Shown here: positions 14,248 to 33,690 of the stretch, one piece after another
How the letters are laid out: each line of letters begins with the position of its first letter
How positions within the stretch are numbered: the first letter of the stretch is position 1
NCBI GenBank assembly: GCA_950097015.1
Contig: CATNEN010000037.1
Location: 2,509,501-2,573,500, forward strand
DNA length: 64,000 nucleotides
Origin: Macrostomum hystrix
Lineage: Eukaryota; Platyhelminthes; Macrostomidae
Reading direction: 5' to 3'
Translations under genes and position numbers: made by a program
Notes under the pieces: generated by a model
Database searches by the model: none
Seen by the model: the letters and a program-made list of their open reading frames with translations, nothing else
Told to the model about the DNA's origin: nothing

Positions 14248-17200
14248 CCTGTAGTAGGAAACGCCGCGCAGCGTGATGGTTGCCACGTAGAGCGCGTTGG
14301 TGGCGAAGTCCAGGAGGTTCCACATGTCTGTCACGTAGGCTTTGATGCCTTCGCCCCAAAGCTGCTTGATTTCTTGCCACACGAAACCTGCGTCGGATGG
14401 CGTGTTTTAGTGAGTAGAGAGTGGAGTGAGTAGAGAGTGGAGTGAGTAGAGAGTGGAGTGCGTAGATAGTGCGGAGTGAGTAGATAGTTAAGGGAGTAGA
14501 GAGTGGATTAAGTAGAGAGTAAGGTGAGTAGAGAGTGGATTGAGTAGAGAGTGGAGTAAGTAGATTGAGTAAAGAGAGGAGTGAATATTAAATGGAGTGA
14601 CTATAGAGTGGAGTAAATATTGAGTGGAGTGAATATTGAGTGGAGTGAATATTGAGTGGCGTGACTATAGATTGGAGTGACAATAGATTGTAGTTGCAGA
14701 CGCAACTTATGGTTCGTCACGGGCGCGCCTATGAAACAGGTGGAACCTGTCCCAACGGCGAAGGTAATACCTTGGACTAAAGCCTAGACAGGGAAGGACG
14801 GTTGGGCGGCAAAGCGATGGGAATTATGGAATCGATTCAGCCACGCCCTGAGCCCCCAGACACGAATTCGCCGCTCGCTACTGGCATTCGCGAACCCGGC
14901 TGGGCTGAGATTAAAATGAATAAGGCGGAGCAGGACAAGCCTTGGACAAATGAGTTCGAGAATTGGGGGAAATAGACTCCTAGAGAAAGAACTCTACCTG
15001 CATGGGTGTGGCATCCGCTGGAATAGGAAGGCTTTCAAGTCATTTTTTTTTCATCGCGATTACAATCCCAGAGACGCATGCACGAGCGAAGTTGCCAAAG
15101 ATTTTCCAACGAAAAAATAATTTTCTCCTTCAATAGCGAATTTTTTCTGCCGTATTCGACGGGGTAATACCAGTAAATTTGGAGTAACAGGAAATTAAAA
15201 TTTTAGAATTTAAATGAAAATTCTGAGTAGGACTGTGTCCAACGTGGAGGCTGACCGTTCCACTGACCCTTGAGCACACGATTGAGCATAACAAGTTTTG
15301 CGTCAGATGCAAAGGAAGCCCCTGTTTACAAGTTACTCAAACAGCAACATGGGTGTGGAGGATGGACGTCTGAAGCCTGTGCGGGTCTCTGCTTCGGATG
15401 CACTTTGTAAAGTCCATTGCCAAACATCAAACCCCCTACGAAAATGCGATACTGGCTCATCGGTCACGCCCACAGCATTTGATTTCTGTTGCTTATTCGT
15501 TTTGGATATTTTATTCAAATCATCACGCGATAATGCCCGCATCCTTCTCACGGTGTGATACAGGACAGGTTCTCTCGGTATGATACTGGACAGGTTCTCT
15601 CGGTGTGATACTGGACAGGTTCTATCGGTGTGATACTGGACAGGTTCTATCGGTGTGATACTGGACAGGATCTCTCGGTGTGATACTGGACAGGTTCTCT
15701 CGGTGTGATACTGGACAGGTTCTCTCGGTGTGATACTGGACAGGATCTCTCGGTATGATACAAGACAGGTTCTCTCGGTGTGATACTGGACAGGATCTCA
15801 CAGTGTGATACTGGACAGGTTCTCTCGGTATGATACTGGACAGGTTCTCTCGGTATGATACTGGACAGGTTCTGTCGGTATGATACTGGACAGGATCTCT
15901 CGGTGTGATACTGGACAGGTTCTCTCGGTATGATACTGGAGAGGATCTCTCGGTGTGATACAGGACAGGTTCTCTCGGTATGATACAGGACAGGTTCTCT
16001 CGGTATGATACTGGACAGGTTCTCTCGGTATGATACTGGACAGGTTCTCTCGGTATGATACTGGACAGGTTCTCTCGGTATGATACAGGACAGGTTCTCT
16101 CGGTATGATACTGGACAGGTTCTCTCGGTATGATACTGGACAGGTTCTCTCGGTGTGATACTGGACAGGTTCTCTCGGTATGATACAGGACAGGTTCTCT
16201 CGGTATGATACTGGACAGGTTCTCTCGGTATGATACTGGACAGGTTCTCTCGGTATGATACTGGACAGGTTCTCTCGGTATGATACTGGACAGGTTCTCT
16301 CGGTGTGATACTGGACAGGTTCTCTCGGTGTGATACAGGACAGGTTCTCTCGGTATGATACTGGACAGGTTCTCTCGGTATGATACTGGACAGGTTCTCT
16401 CGGTGTGATACTGGACAGGTTCTCTCGGTATGATACAGGACAGGTTCTCTCGGGATGATACTGGACAGGTTCTCTCGGTATGATACTGGACAGGATCTCT
16501 CGGTATGATACTGGACAGGTTCTCTCGGTGTGATACTGGACAGGTTCTCTCGGTGTGATACTGGACAGGTTCTCTCGGTATGATACTGGACAGGTTCTCT
16601 CGGTGTGATACTGGACAGGTTCTCTCGGTATGATACAGGACAGGTTCTCTCGGTATGATACTGGACAGGTTCTCTCGGTATGATACTGGACAGGTTCTCT
16701 CGGTATGATACTGGACAGGTTCTCTCGGTATGATACTGGACAGGTTCTCTCGGTATGATACTGGACAGGTTCTCTCGGTGTGATACAGGACAGGTTCTCT
16801 CGGTATGATACTGGACAGGTTCTCTCGGTATGATACTGGACAGGTTCTCTCGGTGTGATACTGGACAGGTTCTCTCGGTATGATACAGGACAGGTTCTCT
16901 CGGTATGATACTGGACAGGTTCTCTCGGTATGATACTGGACAGGTTCTCTCGGTATGATACTGGACAGGATCTCTCGGTATGATACAGGACAGGTTCTCT
17001 CGGTGTGATACTGGACAGGTTCTCTCGGTGTGATACTGGACAGGTTCTCTCGGTGTGACACTGGACAGGATCTCTCGGTATGATACAGGACAGGTTCTCT
17101 CGTTGTGATACAGGACAGGTTCTCTCGGTGTGATACTGGACAGGTTCTCTCGGTATGATACTGGACAGGTTCTCTTGGTGTGATACTGGACAGGTTCTCT

Positions 17201-20200
17201 CGGTATGATATTGGACAGGTTCTCTCGGTGTGATACAGGACAGGTTCTCTCGGTATGATACTGGACAGGTTCTCTCGGTATGATACTGGACAGGATCTCT
17301 CGGTATGATACAGGACAGGTTCTCTCGGTATGATACTGGACAGGTTCTCTCGGTATGATACTGGACAGGATCTCTCGGTATGATACAGGACAGGTTCTCT
17401 CGGTATGATACTGGACAGGTTCTCTCGGTATGATACTGGACAGGTTCTCTTGGTGTGATACTGGACAGGTTCTCTCGGTATGATACAGGACAGGTTCTCT
17501 CGGTATGATACTGGACAGGATCTCACAGTGTGATACTGGACAGGTTCTCTCGGTATGATACAGGACAGGTTCTCTCGGTATGATACTGGACAGGATCTCA
17601 CAGTGTGATACAGGACAGGTTCTCTCGGTTTGTCCCATTTCAAACTGCGGATTCATCAGAAACTTTTCCCCAAAATTGCTGAGTACTTCTCACCCAACAC
17701 ATAGATCACGATGATCCACTCCACTATGGTTGGCGCTCCGCCTCTCTCTTGCATCTTCTTTTCCAGCGTGTTCATGATGAGATCCTCAACCCGGATGGCC
17801 GCCAGCACCAGAAAGCCCAGAAACAGCAGGTAGGAGGCGCTGTGACAGATGAACTTGATGAACGGCTTACGCATCTTCTGGCCAAGATCGGACCTGGGCG
17901 CCACCAGGTAAACCATGGATAGCAAAGGAAAAATGCCTGCGAAAGTGCCTATCATGCCCATCTGGAATAGCATGTGCTTCCGGCGGAATCCGGGTAGGCC
18001 TTCGTACCAAAGGGCGGCTAGCAGCTGCTGACAGTGTGGATGAGCAACGAACTGCACGGTGGAGTATAGAATCGAGAGAGAGCTAATGATACTTTCATCA
18101 TTAACTGAAATAAGGTCATCCTCACGCTCCTCACACCCTCCTGCCAAGCCACCTCACACCTCAACCCACACTCCTCATACCCTAGCACCTCAAGCCACGC
18201 TCTTTTCACACCCTCCTTACAAGCGAAGTCACCGCACGAATCAACCCATACTCCTCACACCTTACTGCCAAGCCACCTCACACCTCAACCCACACTCCTC
18301 ACACCCTAGCACCTCAACCCACACTCCTCACACCCTAGCACCTCAACCCACACTCCTCACACCCTAGCACCTCAACCCACACTCCTCACACCCTAGCACC
18401 TCAAGCCACGCTCTTTTCACACCCTCCTTACAAGCGAAGTCACCGCACGAATCAACCCATACTCCTCACACCCTCCTGCCAAGCCACCTCACACCTCAAC
18501 CCACACTCCTCACACCCTAGCACCTCAAGCCACGCTCTTTTCACACCCTCCTTACAAGCGACGTCACCGCACGAATCAACCCATACTCCTCAGTCTTCAC
18601 ATCCCTCCCTGTAGTTTCTTTAGGACAATGCTACTTTAAAATCCTTTCCGATGGCTTGCCTTTTTCTGTTTGTATTTTATGGCCAGCTTAAGCCTCGCCA
18701 GGTTCATCCTCTCGCCCTCATTCAGGGTCTTGTCGTTGAGCTTAGTATTGTTTTGCCCAGTGTCCTGATTGAGCACAATGGCCAGCTCCTCCGAGCTGCG
18801 AGTCTGTTCCAGCAGGGCGGTGGCAAACTTCTGACATTCGGCAGACAATGTCTCGTACTCTTCGCGGAATTCATGCTCAAGGCGACCGAGGCGCCGCATC
18901 TCCCAGCTGAGCTCGAAAGCTGTCATGATGGGATCCTTGCTAGATAAGGATATCAACGACGGGCTAGCCAGGGCTCGGTAGGCATTAATGCGAGACTTGG
19001 AGTGCTGCAGGCTGTCCTCTTTGTGAGCTCGCACACAGTCGGCGCAGGCGCATCGCAGATCGTGCGGCTTCGGTACCCGATCGCCGCGGTCAAGCAGCAG
19101 CTTGATGATCTCGTAGTTGTCAATTTGAGCGGCCAGAATGATTGGCGTAACGTCCGGAGTAAAACTACTCGACGGTGTCGTGCCAAGGAGGCCCTGCAGA
19201 TGCAAAGTTGTGCTGGCTTTTGATTGGTTAGATTAGAAGAATGAAGCGAGGTGGCTGTATCGGAGTGTGTGAGAGGGCTTGGCGTGAGGTGGCTGTAATA
19301 TGTGGCGCGGGCTGGGAGTGAGGTGGATGTATCGGAGTGTGTGGGAGGCCTGGGAGTGAGGTGGATGTATCGGAGTGTGTGGGAGGCCTGGGAGTGAGGT
19401 GGATGCAATGTGGGAGGGCTTGGAGTGAGTGGATGTACTGTACTGTTTAAGAAAAAAGAATTTTATTGTCCTTGTTGCCCTAATTGTTGTCTTTAATTTT
19501 GTCAAATTCGACTTTGAGATGAGTAGATGAGTCCTGTTAGTTAGTTACTAAGTTTGTAAGGTTTAAATCTGTTCAGAACTAAAACATCCAGGTAATGCAT
19601 CAATTCGCGCTGGTACGCAATATGCATTTATGCAAGGTGAGTAAGCTCAGTCTCCGCGGCAAGCCAATGTTGGATTATTTGCATTCTCAAGAAACAGAAT
19701 GAGCGCTTTAGATGAGTATGAGTGCTAGCTATGCTGAAGATCGCGAAAAACTCTGAACAAAAGATACTGAAGGCAGCAGTTGTGCTTCCAAACCGAAAAA
19801 ATGTATTTGTGTCAAAAATGGCTAAAGTAAGCCTAGAAATACCATTTGTTAATTGAAGGAATGTGAGCACCAAAGGACAAAGTTGGTAATCAAAGGAAGC
19901 CATGCTATAAAATTTTCTAAGAAACTCAAACAAAAAGTTCTAAAAAACTAAATCCTTAAAAATGAATTCGCAGAGACTTGTAGTTGAGAAGGCTCCTGGC
20001 AGACATCAGATTGGCTTCTCTCAGCTGTGAGAAGAGATCTATGGGCACAGTCGCTGCTCTGAGGAAAATTTAGAAATCAGTTTTATAAATTAGTGAGTAC
20101 ATCCTATCGCGTGAGCAGGAAGTGAGATAGATCTCTCCGGCCTCTATTCTCGGCTGTCAGGGTGACTTTCGCAGCCACCTCTTCTGTCTCTTATCTCAGC

Positions 20201-21700
20201 TGTCAGGGTGACATTTCGCAGCCACCTCTTCTGTCTCTTATCTCCGCTGTCAGGGTGACATTTCGCAGCCACCTCTTCTGTCTCTTATCTCAGCTGTCAG
20301 GGTGACATTTCGCAGCCACCTCTTCTGTCTCTTATCTCCGCTGTCAGGGTGACATTTCGCAGCCACCTCTTCTGTCTCTTATCTCAGCTGTCAGGGTGAC
20401 ATTTCGCAGCCACCTCTTCTGTCTCTTATCTCCGCTGTCAGGGTGAGATTTCGCAGCCACCTCTCCAACCTGAGCCTAGAAGTCATCATCTATCATTCGT
20501 AGAGTTGGGGCAGGTGTCCTGCAGTGAAATTATCGCTGGAGACGTGTCAGCCTGTGTCAACACGGATTGTAACAAGTTGTCAAACATTGGTTTCTACATT
20601 TCTATTTACGTATAGCTGATTCATCTTGTGTTACCTTAAAAAAGGATGACACTGAAAAAATAATTAAATTTTTAACTAGGCAGAACTGGGGCTTGCTAAT
20701 TGTCGATATTTTCTGAGCCTAATTTAAAAACAAAGGGCGTCTTTCTGCCCTGAGAACACATGCACATACTTACAAATTTGTCGAAGCCAATTCAAACCTT
20801 TTTTTAACGGGGCATTTTCAAGTGCCAACTGATGCCTCGTTTGTCTGCTTTAATTGGACAATTTTAAACAACAATCAATATTAACAATTATAAATGATTA
20901 CACCAGCCCCAAGCAGGCCATTGCGCGGCGCATCTGAAGGTGCAGCTGTTCAGTCCATAGACTGGGGAGCCCTACAGACACCCAGCTAGTGCTGCTACCA
21001 ATTTAACAGCTGAGTCACCTTAAACAATGCAGATTTAAGTATCTAGCAGAAGGACACGAAATGTTCGATTGGAGGGGAGAATCGAACCCCAGACTTCAAA
21101 ATAGGCTTTCTCCTTTTTTATTGGACTTCAAATTAACTCTTTCTCCCTATCAGTTATTGCGACAATAGCACAAAATTTAGGACTCACCGACAAATTCTTC
21201 TTGTTTTGACGCTCAACCTGCGAGTTGAGCAGCAGTTCAACAGCGATAATGTTCTCCTCCTGGATGGCATGCAGCAGAGCGTCTCCGAGCTCCAGATTGC
21301 AGGCCAGCAGCACCTCCAGCATCTCGATGTGCTCGAATTCGATGGCCACGTGGAGGGCGGAGCGGCCAAGAGAGTCGCGACAATTGACGTTGATGCCGAG
21401 AGACGCAGCGTTTTCGATGCTGCGCCGCACCGTGCCGAGGTCGCCGAGCTCCACGGCCATCAGGTAGCGGCGCTCGTTCAGGTTCAGGTCGAATTCCTTG
21501 CGCAGCAGGCCGCCAGAAGCACCGCCGGCGCCAGAGCCGCCGCCAGCTTCTTCCAGGTCGATGCCCAGCTGCTCGATGATCTGAGACAGCTCCATGGTGC
21601 GGTCGAAAACGGCGCTGCCGCCGCCTCCAGCTTCCAGATTGGCTTCGCCAGCGCTGGCTGCTGACTGCTGACGCTTGTAGTCTCGCCAGACCTTCTCCAT
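14248..21700 (-). CDS. TRPC-type (TRPC4/5-like) cation channel, 5' part; partial
   Basis: This is a plasma-membrane calcium-permeable channel subunit of the canonical TRP family, which normally opens downstream of phospholipase C. Coding exons on the minus strand are 21700-21188, 19193-18660, 18051-17694 and 14387-14248. Phases join without a shift to give 515 residues. The start is ATG at 21700 ([12 protein letters not shown]); an in-frame TAA lies just upstream. Residues about 75-210 are ankyrin repeats ([36 protein letters not shown]). The linker [10 protein letters not shown] has the His-Cys-Cys-Cys spacing of the TRPC zinc site. It is followed by the conserved [17 protein letters not shown] and [20 protein letters not shown]. 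Membrane segments follow: [50 protein letters not shown] and [19 protein letters not shown], closest to TRPC4/5. The pore, TRP box and C-terminus are absent. The last donor (14247) opens onto the giant repeat, so the rest lies more than 14.2 kb away, off the window. Intron 2 uses a GC donor. The family call is secure; the subtype is less so. Confidence 0.93.
14404..14692. repeat. Degenerate ~16-bp tandem array
   Basis: Imperfect repeats of AGTGAGTAGAGAGTGG that decay rightward into related 15-16 bp variants (GTGAATATTGAGTGGA, GTGACTATAGATTGGA). It starts within about 20 bp upstream (sense) of the acceptor of the last visible TRPC exon. The gradient from tidy to degenerate suggests an older array than its neighbours. 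Confidence 0.85.
14693..15548. other. Unique TRPC-intron segment with a GC-richer patch
   Basis: Non-tandem sequence inside TRPC intron 3. The part at 14,700-14,950 is clearly richer in G+C than its surroundings and looks like an inserted dispersed element, but I see no coding domain, tRNA-like promoter box or terminal repeats that would name it. The right part is AT-rich and runs into the 25-bp array with the partial unit CTCACGGTGTGATACAGG. Short open frames here (60-86 codons) match nothing I recognise. Confidence 0.4.
15549..17635. repeat. 25-bp tandem array A in TRPC intron 3
   Basis: About 83 copies of a 25-bp unit built from GGTTCTCTCGGTATGATACT plus GGACA. The common variants are GTGTGATAC for GTATGATAC, ACAGGAC for ACTGGAC, and GGATCTCTC for GGTTCTCTC. 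The right end is the distinctive variant CTCTCGGTTTGTCCC (from 17622). The same end is found in the array at 21,826-22,366. Because 25 is not a multiple of three and the unit lacks minus-strand stops, two overlapping minus frames of about 670 codons stay open. These are artefacts of the repeat. The array begins (sense) about 55 bp after the donor of TRPC exon 3. Confidence 0.96.
18120..18600. repeat. Compound minisatellite in TRPC intron 2
   Basis: Repeats of CACACCCTAGCACCTCAACC and related blocks. A longer segment, CAAGCCACGCTCTTTTCACA and what follows through ACGAATCAACCCATACTCC, occurs three times starting near 18191, 18402 and 18526. This is a higher-order arrangement of two kinds of sub-unit. 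It fills most of the 608-bp intron that has the non-standard GC donor. Confidence 0.88.
19238..19432. repeat. 38-bp tandem array in TRPC intron 1
   Basis: Four to five imperfect copies of a unit of about 38 bp containing GAGGTGGATGTATCGGAGTG and TGTGGGAGGCCTGGGAG. It sits about 45 bp upstream (sense) of the exon-2 acceptor, so it lies close to where the branch point of that intron should be. Confidence 0.85.
19433..20135. other. TRPC intron 1, unique part
   Basis: AT-rich sequence without tandem structure. No exon-like frame with splice sites that would fit the TRPC phase, and no RNA gene seen. Confidence 0.5.
20140..20470. repeat. 47-bp array with alternating 94-bp dimer
   Basis: Seven copies of a 47-bp unit containing GCTGTCAGGGTGACATTTCG and CAGCCACCTCTTCTGTCTCT. 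After a divergent first copy, the base before GCTG alternates strictly: CTCAGCTG, CTCCGCTG, CTCAGCTG, CTCCGCTG, CTCAGCTG, CTCCGCTG. The true amplification unit of the later copies is therefore a 94-bp dimer. It lies in TRPC intron 1. Confidence 0.92.
20925..21100 (-). mobile_element. tRNA-derived SINE-like element, copy 1
   Basis: On the minus strand it begins with a tRNA B-box-like GGGGTTCGATTCTCC. It then has CAGCTGTTAAATTGGTAGCA, CACTAGCTGGGTG and CCAGTCTATGGACTGAACAG. The same ordered blocks recur at 30,877-31,025 (minus) and, in part, at 40,210-40,345 (plus). It lies in TRPC intron 1. The family assignment rests on shared blocks and the B-box, without a library match. Confidence 0.6.
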
Positions 21701-21825
21701 TGGCACTTATCAGGCTTGTGCGCAAGCGAATTGATTGCAATACTGCTGGAATCTGCCATGGCAAGATAACAGTCTAGATAGCAAATACCCCGTTAATTGC
21801 ATCTTCGGTCTTGTTGGCTGTGCTG

Positions 21826-22366
21826 TTTCTCTCGGTGTGATACAGGACAGGATCTCTCGGTATGATACTGGACAGGTTCTCTCGGTATGATACAGGACAG
21901 GTTCTCTCGGTATGATACAGGACAGGATCTCTCGGTATGATACTGGACAGGTTCTCTCGGTATGATACAGGACAGGTTCTCTCGGTGTGATACTGGACAG
22001 GTTCTCTCGGTATGATACTGGACAGGTTCTCTCGGTGTGATACTGGACAGGTTCTCTCGGTGTGATACTGGACAGGTTCTCTCGGTATGATACTGGACAG
22101 GATCTCTCGGTATGATACTGGACAGGATCTCTCGGTATGATACAGGACAGGTTCTCTCGGTGTGATACTGGACAGGTTCTCTCGGTATGATACAGGACAG
22201 GTTCTCTCGGTGTGATACAGGACAGGTTCTCTCGGTATGATACAGGACAGGATCTCTCGGTATGATACAGGACAGGTTCTCTCGGTATGATACAGGACAG
22301 GTTCTCTCGGTATTATACAGGACAGGTTCTCTCGGTATTATACAGGACAGGTTCTCTCGGTTTGTC
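21826..22366. repeat. 25-bp tandem array B upstream of TRPC
   Basis: About 21 copies of the same 25-bp unit as array A at 15,549-17,635, in the same orientation relative to TRPC, starting about 125 bp upstream of the TRPC start codon. Its right end is the same variant junction CTCTCGGTTTGTCCC (from 22353). A few end copies carry GTATTATAC for GTATGATAC. If TRPC transcription starts further right, this array would lie in the 5' untranslated region or first intron. Confidence 0.95.
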
Positions 22367-22955
22367 CCCTCCAGCATCCCCTCCCCTACGAAATAAAATG
22401 CTAGATAATATCCATGTAACTGCAATCTAGCAAGCCCTTATTGCTACTCGTACGTTTTGAGGAACCACTTATAAAGAATAGAAGCGGTCTATCTAATGAA
22501 GAAATACAGTGAGAGGAATTTGAAGATGCCAGAGAGAGTTACTGAAGGGCTTTGGTGAAGGATATGATACGGAGACTGAGAGACTATATAAAAGGATACG
22601 GAGACTGAGAGACTAGGTTGTCTGCCATCCTTTTGATGTATTGTCTTCAAGTATCTCAACTATTTCGTATCAGTTTTACGTAATATTATGGTCATGACAA
22701 TAGTTTAATCTTTCAACATATATGACATAGAATGAATGCTTTTAAATCACAAAATGTGTCACCTTTGTTGTCTAGCAGCGATTCGAATCCGGCCAAGACG
22801 TTGGCCTTCACCAATGTCGGCAATAATTGCAAATGAGCAGGCCAAGCGTCTGCAAGTTGCTGGAGCAGGCACAATGGGAGTTGCAGCAGCCTTATCTCAC
22901 CTTTTTCCACTGCCAGCTCCCTCACCCCTACTCCTCATCATGGTTCTAATCCTCG
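22367..22955. other. TRPC-Rho spacer with short direct repeat and TATA-like box
   Basis: No gene seen. GGATACGGAGACTGAGAGAC occurs nearly twice in tandem (about 22,560-22,615), with TATATAAAAGG between the copies, a TATA-box look-alike on the plus strand. A B-box-like GATTCGAATCC near 22,780 may be another SINE scrap. None of this is strong. Confidence 0.35.
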
Positions 22956-22959
22956 TGGC

Positions 22960-23080
22960 AGCTCGATGATGGCGACCCCGCCCTAGTGCTGTATGATTGG
23001 CTGGCGCCCCACCCCCAAAGCCGGGTTCTAAGCTGCTGCGCGCGGCCCCGCCCACAATTGCAATACACTCCAATGGCTAA
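22960..23080. promoter_or_regulatory. GC-box/CCAAT island, putative Rho (or bidirectional) promoter
   Basis: A compact GC-rich island in AT-rich surroundings. It has two GC boxes (CCCCGCCC at 22976 and 23046) and two CCAAT elements (inverted ATTGG at 22996, direct CCAAT at 23070). It lies between the divergent TRPC and Rho genes. The intermediate filament promoter has the same GC-box context (CCCCGCCCAC), which supports a promoter role. The Rho start codon is 2.9 kb downstream, so use for Rho would need a 5' untranslated exon; acceptor-like TTGCAG and TTGTAG sequences precede the Rho ATG. Confidence 0.4.
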
Positions 23081-23099
23081 AGAAGAGAACACGCATGTT

Positions 23100-31448
<8,349 letters not shown>

Positions 31449-32498
31449 TTAGGCCGCATTGGCTAACTTTACTGTCACTGTTCTGCTCTCAAAATTGTGC
31501 TCTGCCAGCCCAATGGTTTTTTATTAGTAGACTCGTAAATATGAAATACCCTTTTTAGCTGTCTTGTATGAGGCCTCTATTTCTCTGTGTCTCCTCCTCT
31601 CTACAATCGATTTTCTCTTCTGTCGGCTTTTTTGTGCGCGATTTAGAAGATAGCACGAACCGAACGGTTTTCCTATTGTCCTTCTGCGTGTCCGAATGCA
31701 TGCTCTGTGTCTTTTTTATCCATTTACCCATTTATCATTAGAAACTGACTAAATTGTGTATTTCTCCTTTTTTCAAATCAAAATCGTGATTAATCACCTT
31801 GAACACAGTTCGCTATTAGAACTAGCTAACTAGTTTATATACGACTATGTGACCACTGAAGTGTAGCCAAGTAGTAAGATGCGCATGTGTGCTTCGTAAT
31901 TCTATTCTTTAATTAAAAAATATCAATATTTATTTGTTGTGCGCTTAACTGAATCCTAGTTTCGCCTCTCATGTTGAACTCTCATAATGAATTGTGCTTC
32001 TATGCTGTTTAATCCACCAAATACATTTTATACATTAGCCAGCTTCAAGTATTACACAGACAAATAATGATCTTACTATTAATTAGATTTTTTTCATGGG
32101 TCATTATTGCTTTGGAGTTCAGATCTAGGCATAAACTTTTGATGTTTGTCTACTCGGTGACATATTTTTATCACCGTAATTAAGCCTCTCGTTCCTTCGC
32201 TGAAGAAGAATCCTGCAATTTCAAATGATTTTGCCTGCCCTCACGGCCCCGCACTACTATAATTATAGTCACGGCCCCGCAACCTAGCAGATAATAAATA
32301 GTGGGAATGCTGCTTTTGCTCAAGCAACCAGTTTCTTTTTAACAACGCCACTTTTCTGATACGCAAAATAAAGATAAGAATAGTTAAATCGTAAACATAA
32401 AATGCTCGTTGAAATCTATTTCTAATTTTTGGCTCGCATGAGAAAATGCTAAAAATCATAATGCGCTGTTTGACTTACTCTGTGAATCGTATATTTTA
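31449..32498. other. Rho 3' untranslated region and intergenic sequence
   Basis: AT-rich sequence after the Rho stop. Polyadenylation-signal hexamers AATAAA occur at 32,293 and near 32,366, and could end a long 3' untranslated region, but no downstream element clearly fixes the site. No other gene seen. Confidence 0.4.
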
Positions 32499-33690
32499 TG
32501 GGTGATTTGTGAATGGGTCGCATTCGACTGGCTGTTTACACAGACATCTGTGTGAATGGGTCGCATTCGACTGGCTGTTTACATCAGACACCTGTGTGAA
32601 TGGGTCGCATTAGACTGGCTGTTTACATCAGACACCTGTGTGAATGGGTCGCATTTGACTGGCTGTTTACATCAGACACCTGTGTGAATGGGTCGCATTC
32701 GACTGGCTGTTTACATCAGACACCTGTGTGAATGGGTCGTATTCGACTGGCTGTTTACATCAGACACCTGTGTGAATGGGTCGCATTCGACTGGCTGTTT
32801 ACATCAGACACCTGTGTGAATGGGTCGCATTCGACTGGCTGTGTACATCAGACACCTGGGTGAATGGGTCGTATTCGACTGGCTGTTTACATCAGACACC
32901 TGTGTGAATGGGTCGCATTCGACTGGCTGTTTACATCAGACACCTGTGTGAATGGGTCGCATTCGACTGGCTGTTTACATCAGACACCTGTGTGAATGGG
33001 TCGCATTCGACTGGCTGTTTACATCAGACACCTGTGTGAATGGGTCGCATTCGACTGGCTGTGTACATCAGACACCTGGGTGAATGGGTCGTATTCGACT
33101 GGCTGTTTACATCAGACACCTGTGTGAATGGGTCGCATTCGACTGGCTGTTTACATCAGACACCTGTGTGAATGGGTCGCATTCGACTGGCTGTTTACAT
33201 CAGACACCTGTGTGAATGGGTCGCATTCGACTGGCTGTTTACATCAGACACCTGTGTGAATGGGTCGCATTCGACTGGCTGTTTACATCAGACACCTGTG
33301 TGATGCGGTATTTGAATGACTGTGTACATCAGACACCTGTGTGAATGGGTCGCATTCGACTGGCTGTTTACATCAGACACCTGTGTGAATGGGTCGCATT
33401 CGACTGGCTGTTTACATCAGACACCTGTGTGAATGGGTCGCATTCGACTGGCTGTTTACATCAGACACCTGTGTGAATGGGTCGCATTCGACTGGCTGTT
33501 TACATCAGACACCTGTGTGATGCGGTATTTGAATGACTGTGTACATCAGACACCTGTGTGATGCGGGTATTTGAATGACTATGCAACATTAGACACCTGT
33601 CGAATGCGGCAATTCGACTGACTAAGCACATTAGACACGTGTCGAATGCGGCAATTAGACTGATTAAGCACATTTGACACCTGTGTGATG
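32499..33690. repeat. 44-bp intergenic tandem array
   Basis: About 27 copies of a 44-bp unit containing TGTGTGAATGGGTCGCATTC, GACTGGCTGTTTACATCAGA and CACC. The first copy and the last three or four are diverged (GACTAAGCACATTAGACACG). Variant GTGTACATCAGACACCTGGG at 32841 and 33061 shows a 220-bp (five-unit) block duplication. The variant with TGATGCGGTATTTGAATGAC is at 33301 and 33518. Confidence 0.95.

Noticed and set aside
15622-17656. Two overlapping minus-strand open frames of about 670 codons
   Set aside because: A 25-bp unit read in all three phases without a stop gives the same 25-residue repeat in both frames. No domain, and it lies in a TRPC intron.
21237-21764. Alternative long frames over TRPC exon 1 on both strands
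   Set aside because: Out-of-frame shadows of a GC-rich exon; only the frame with ankyrin repeats continues correctly into exon 2.
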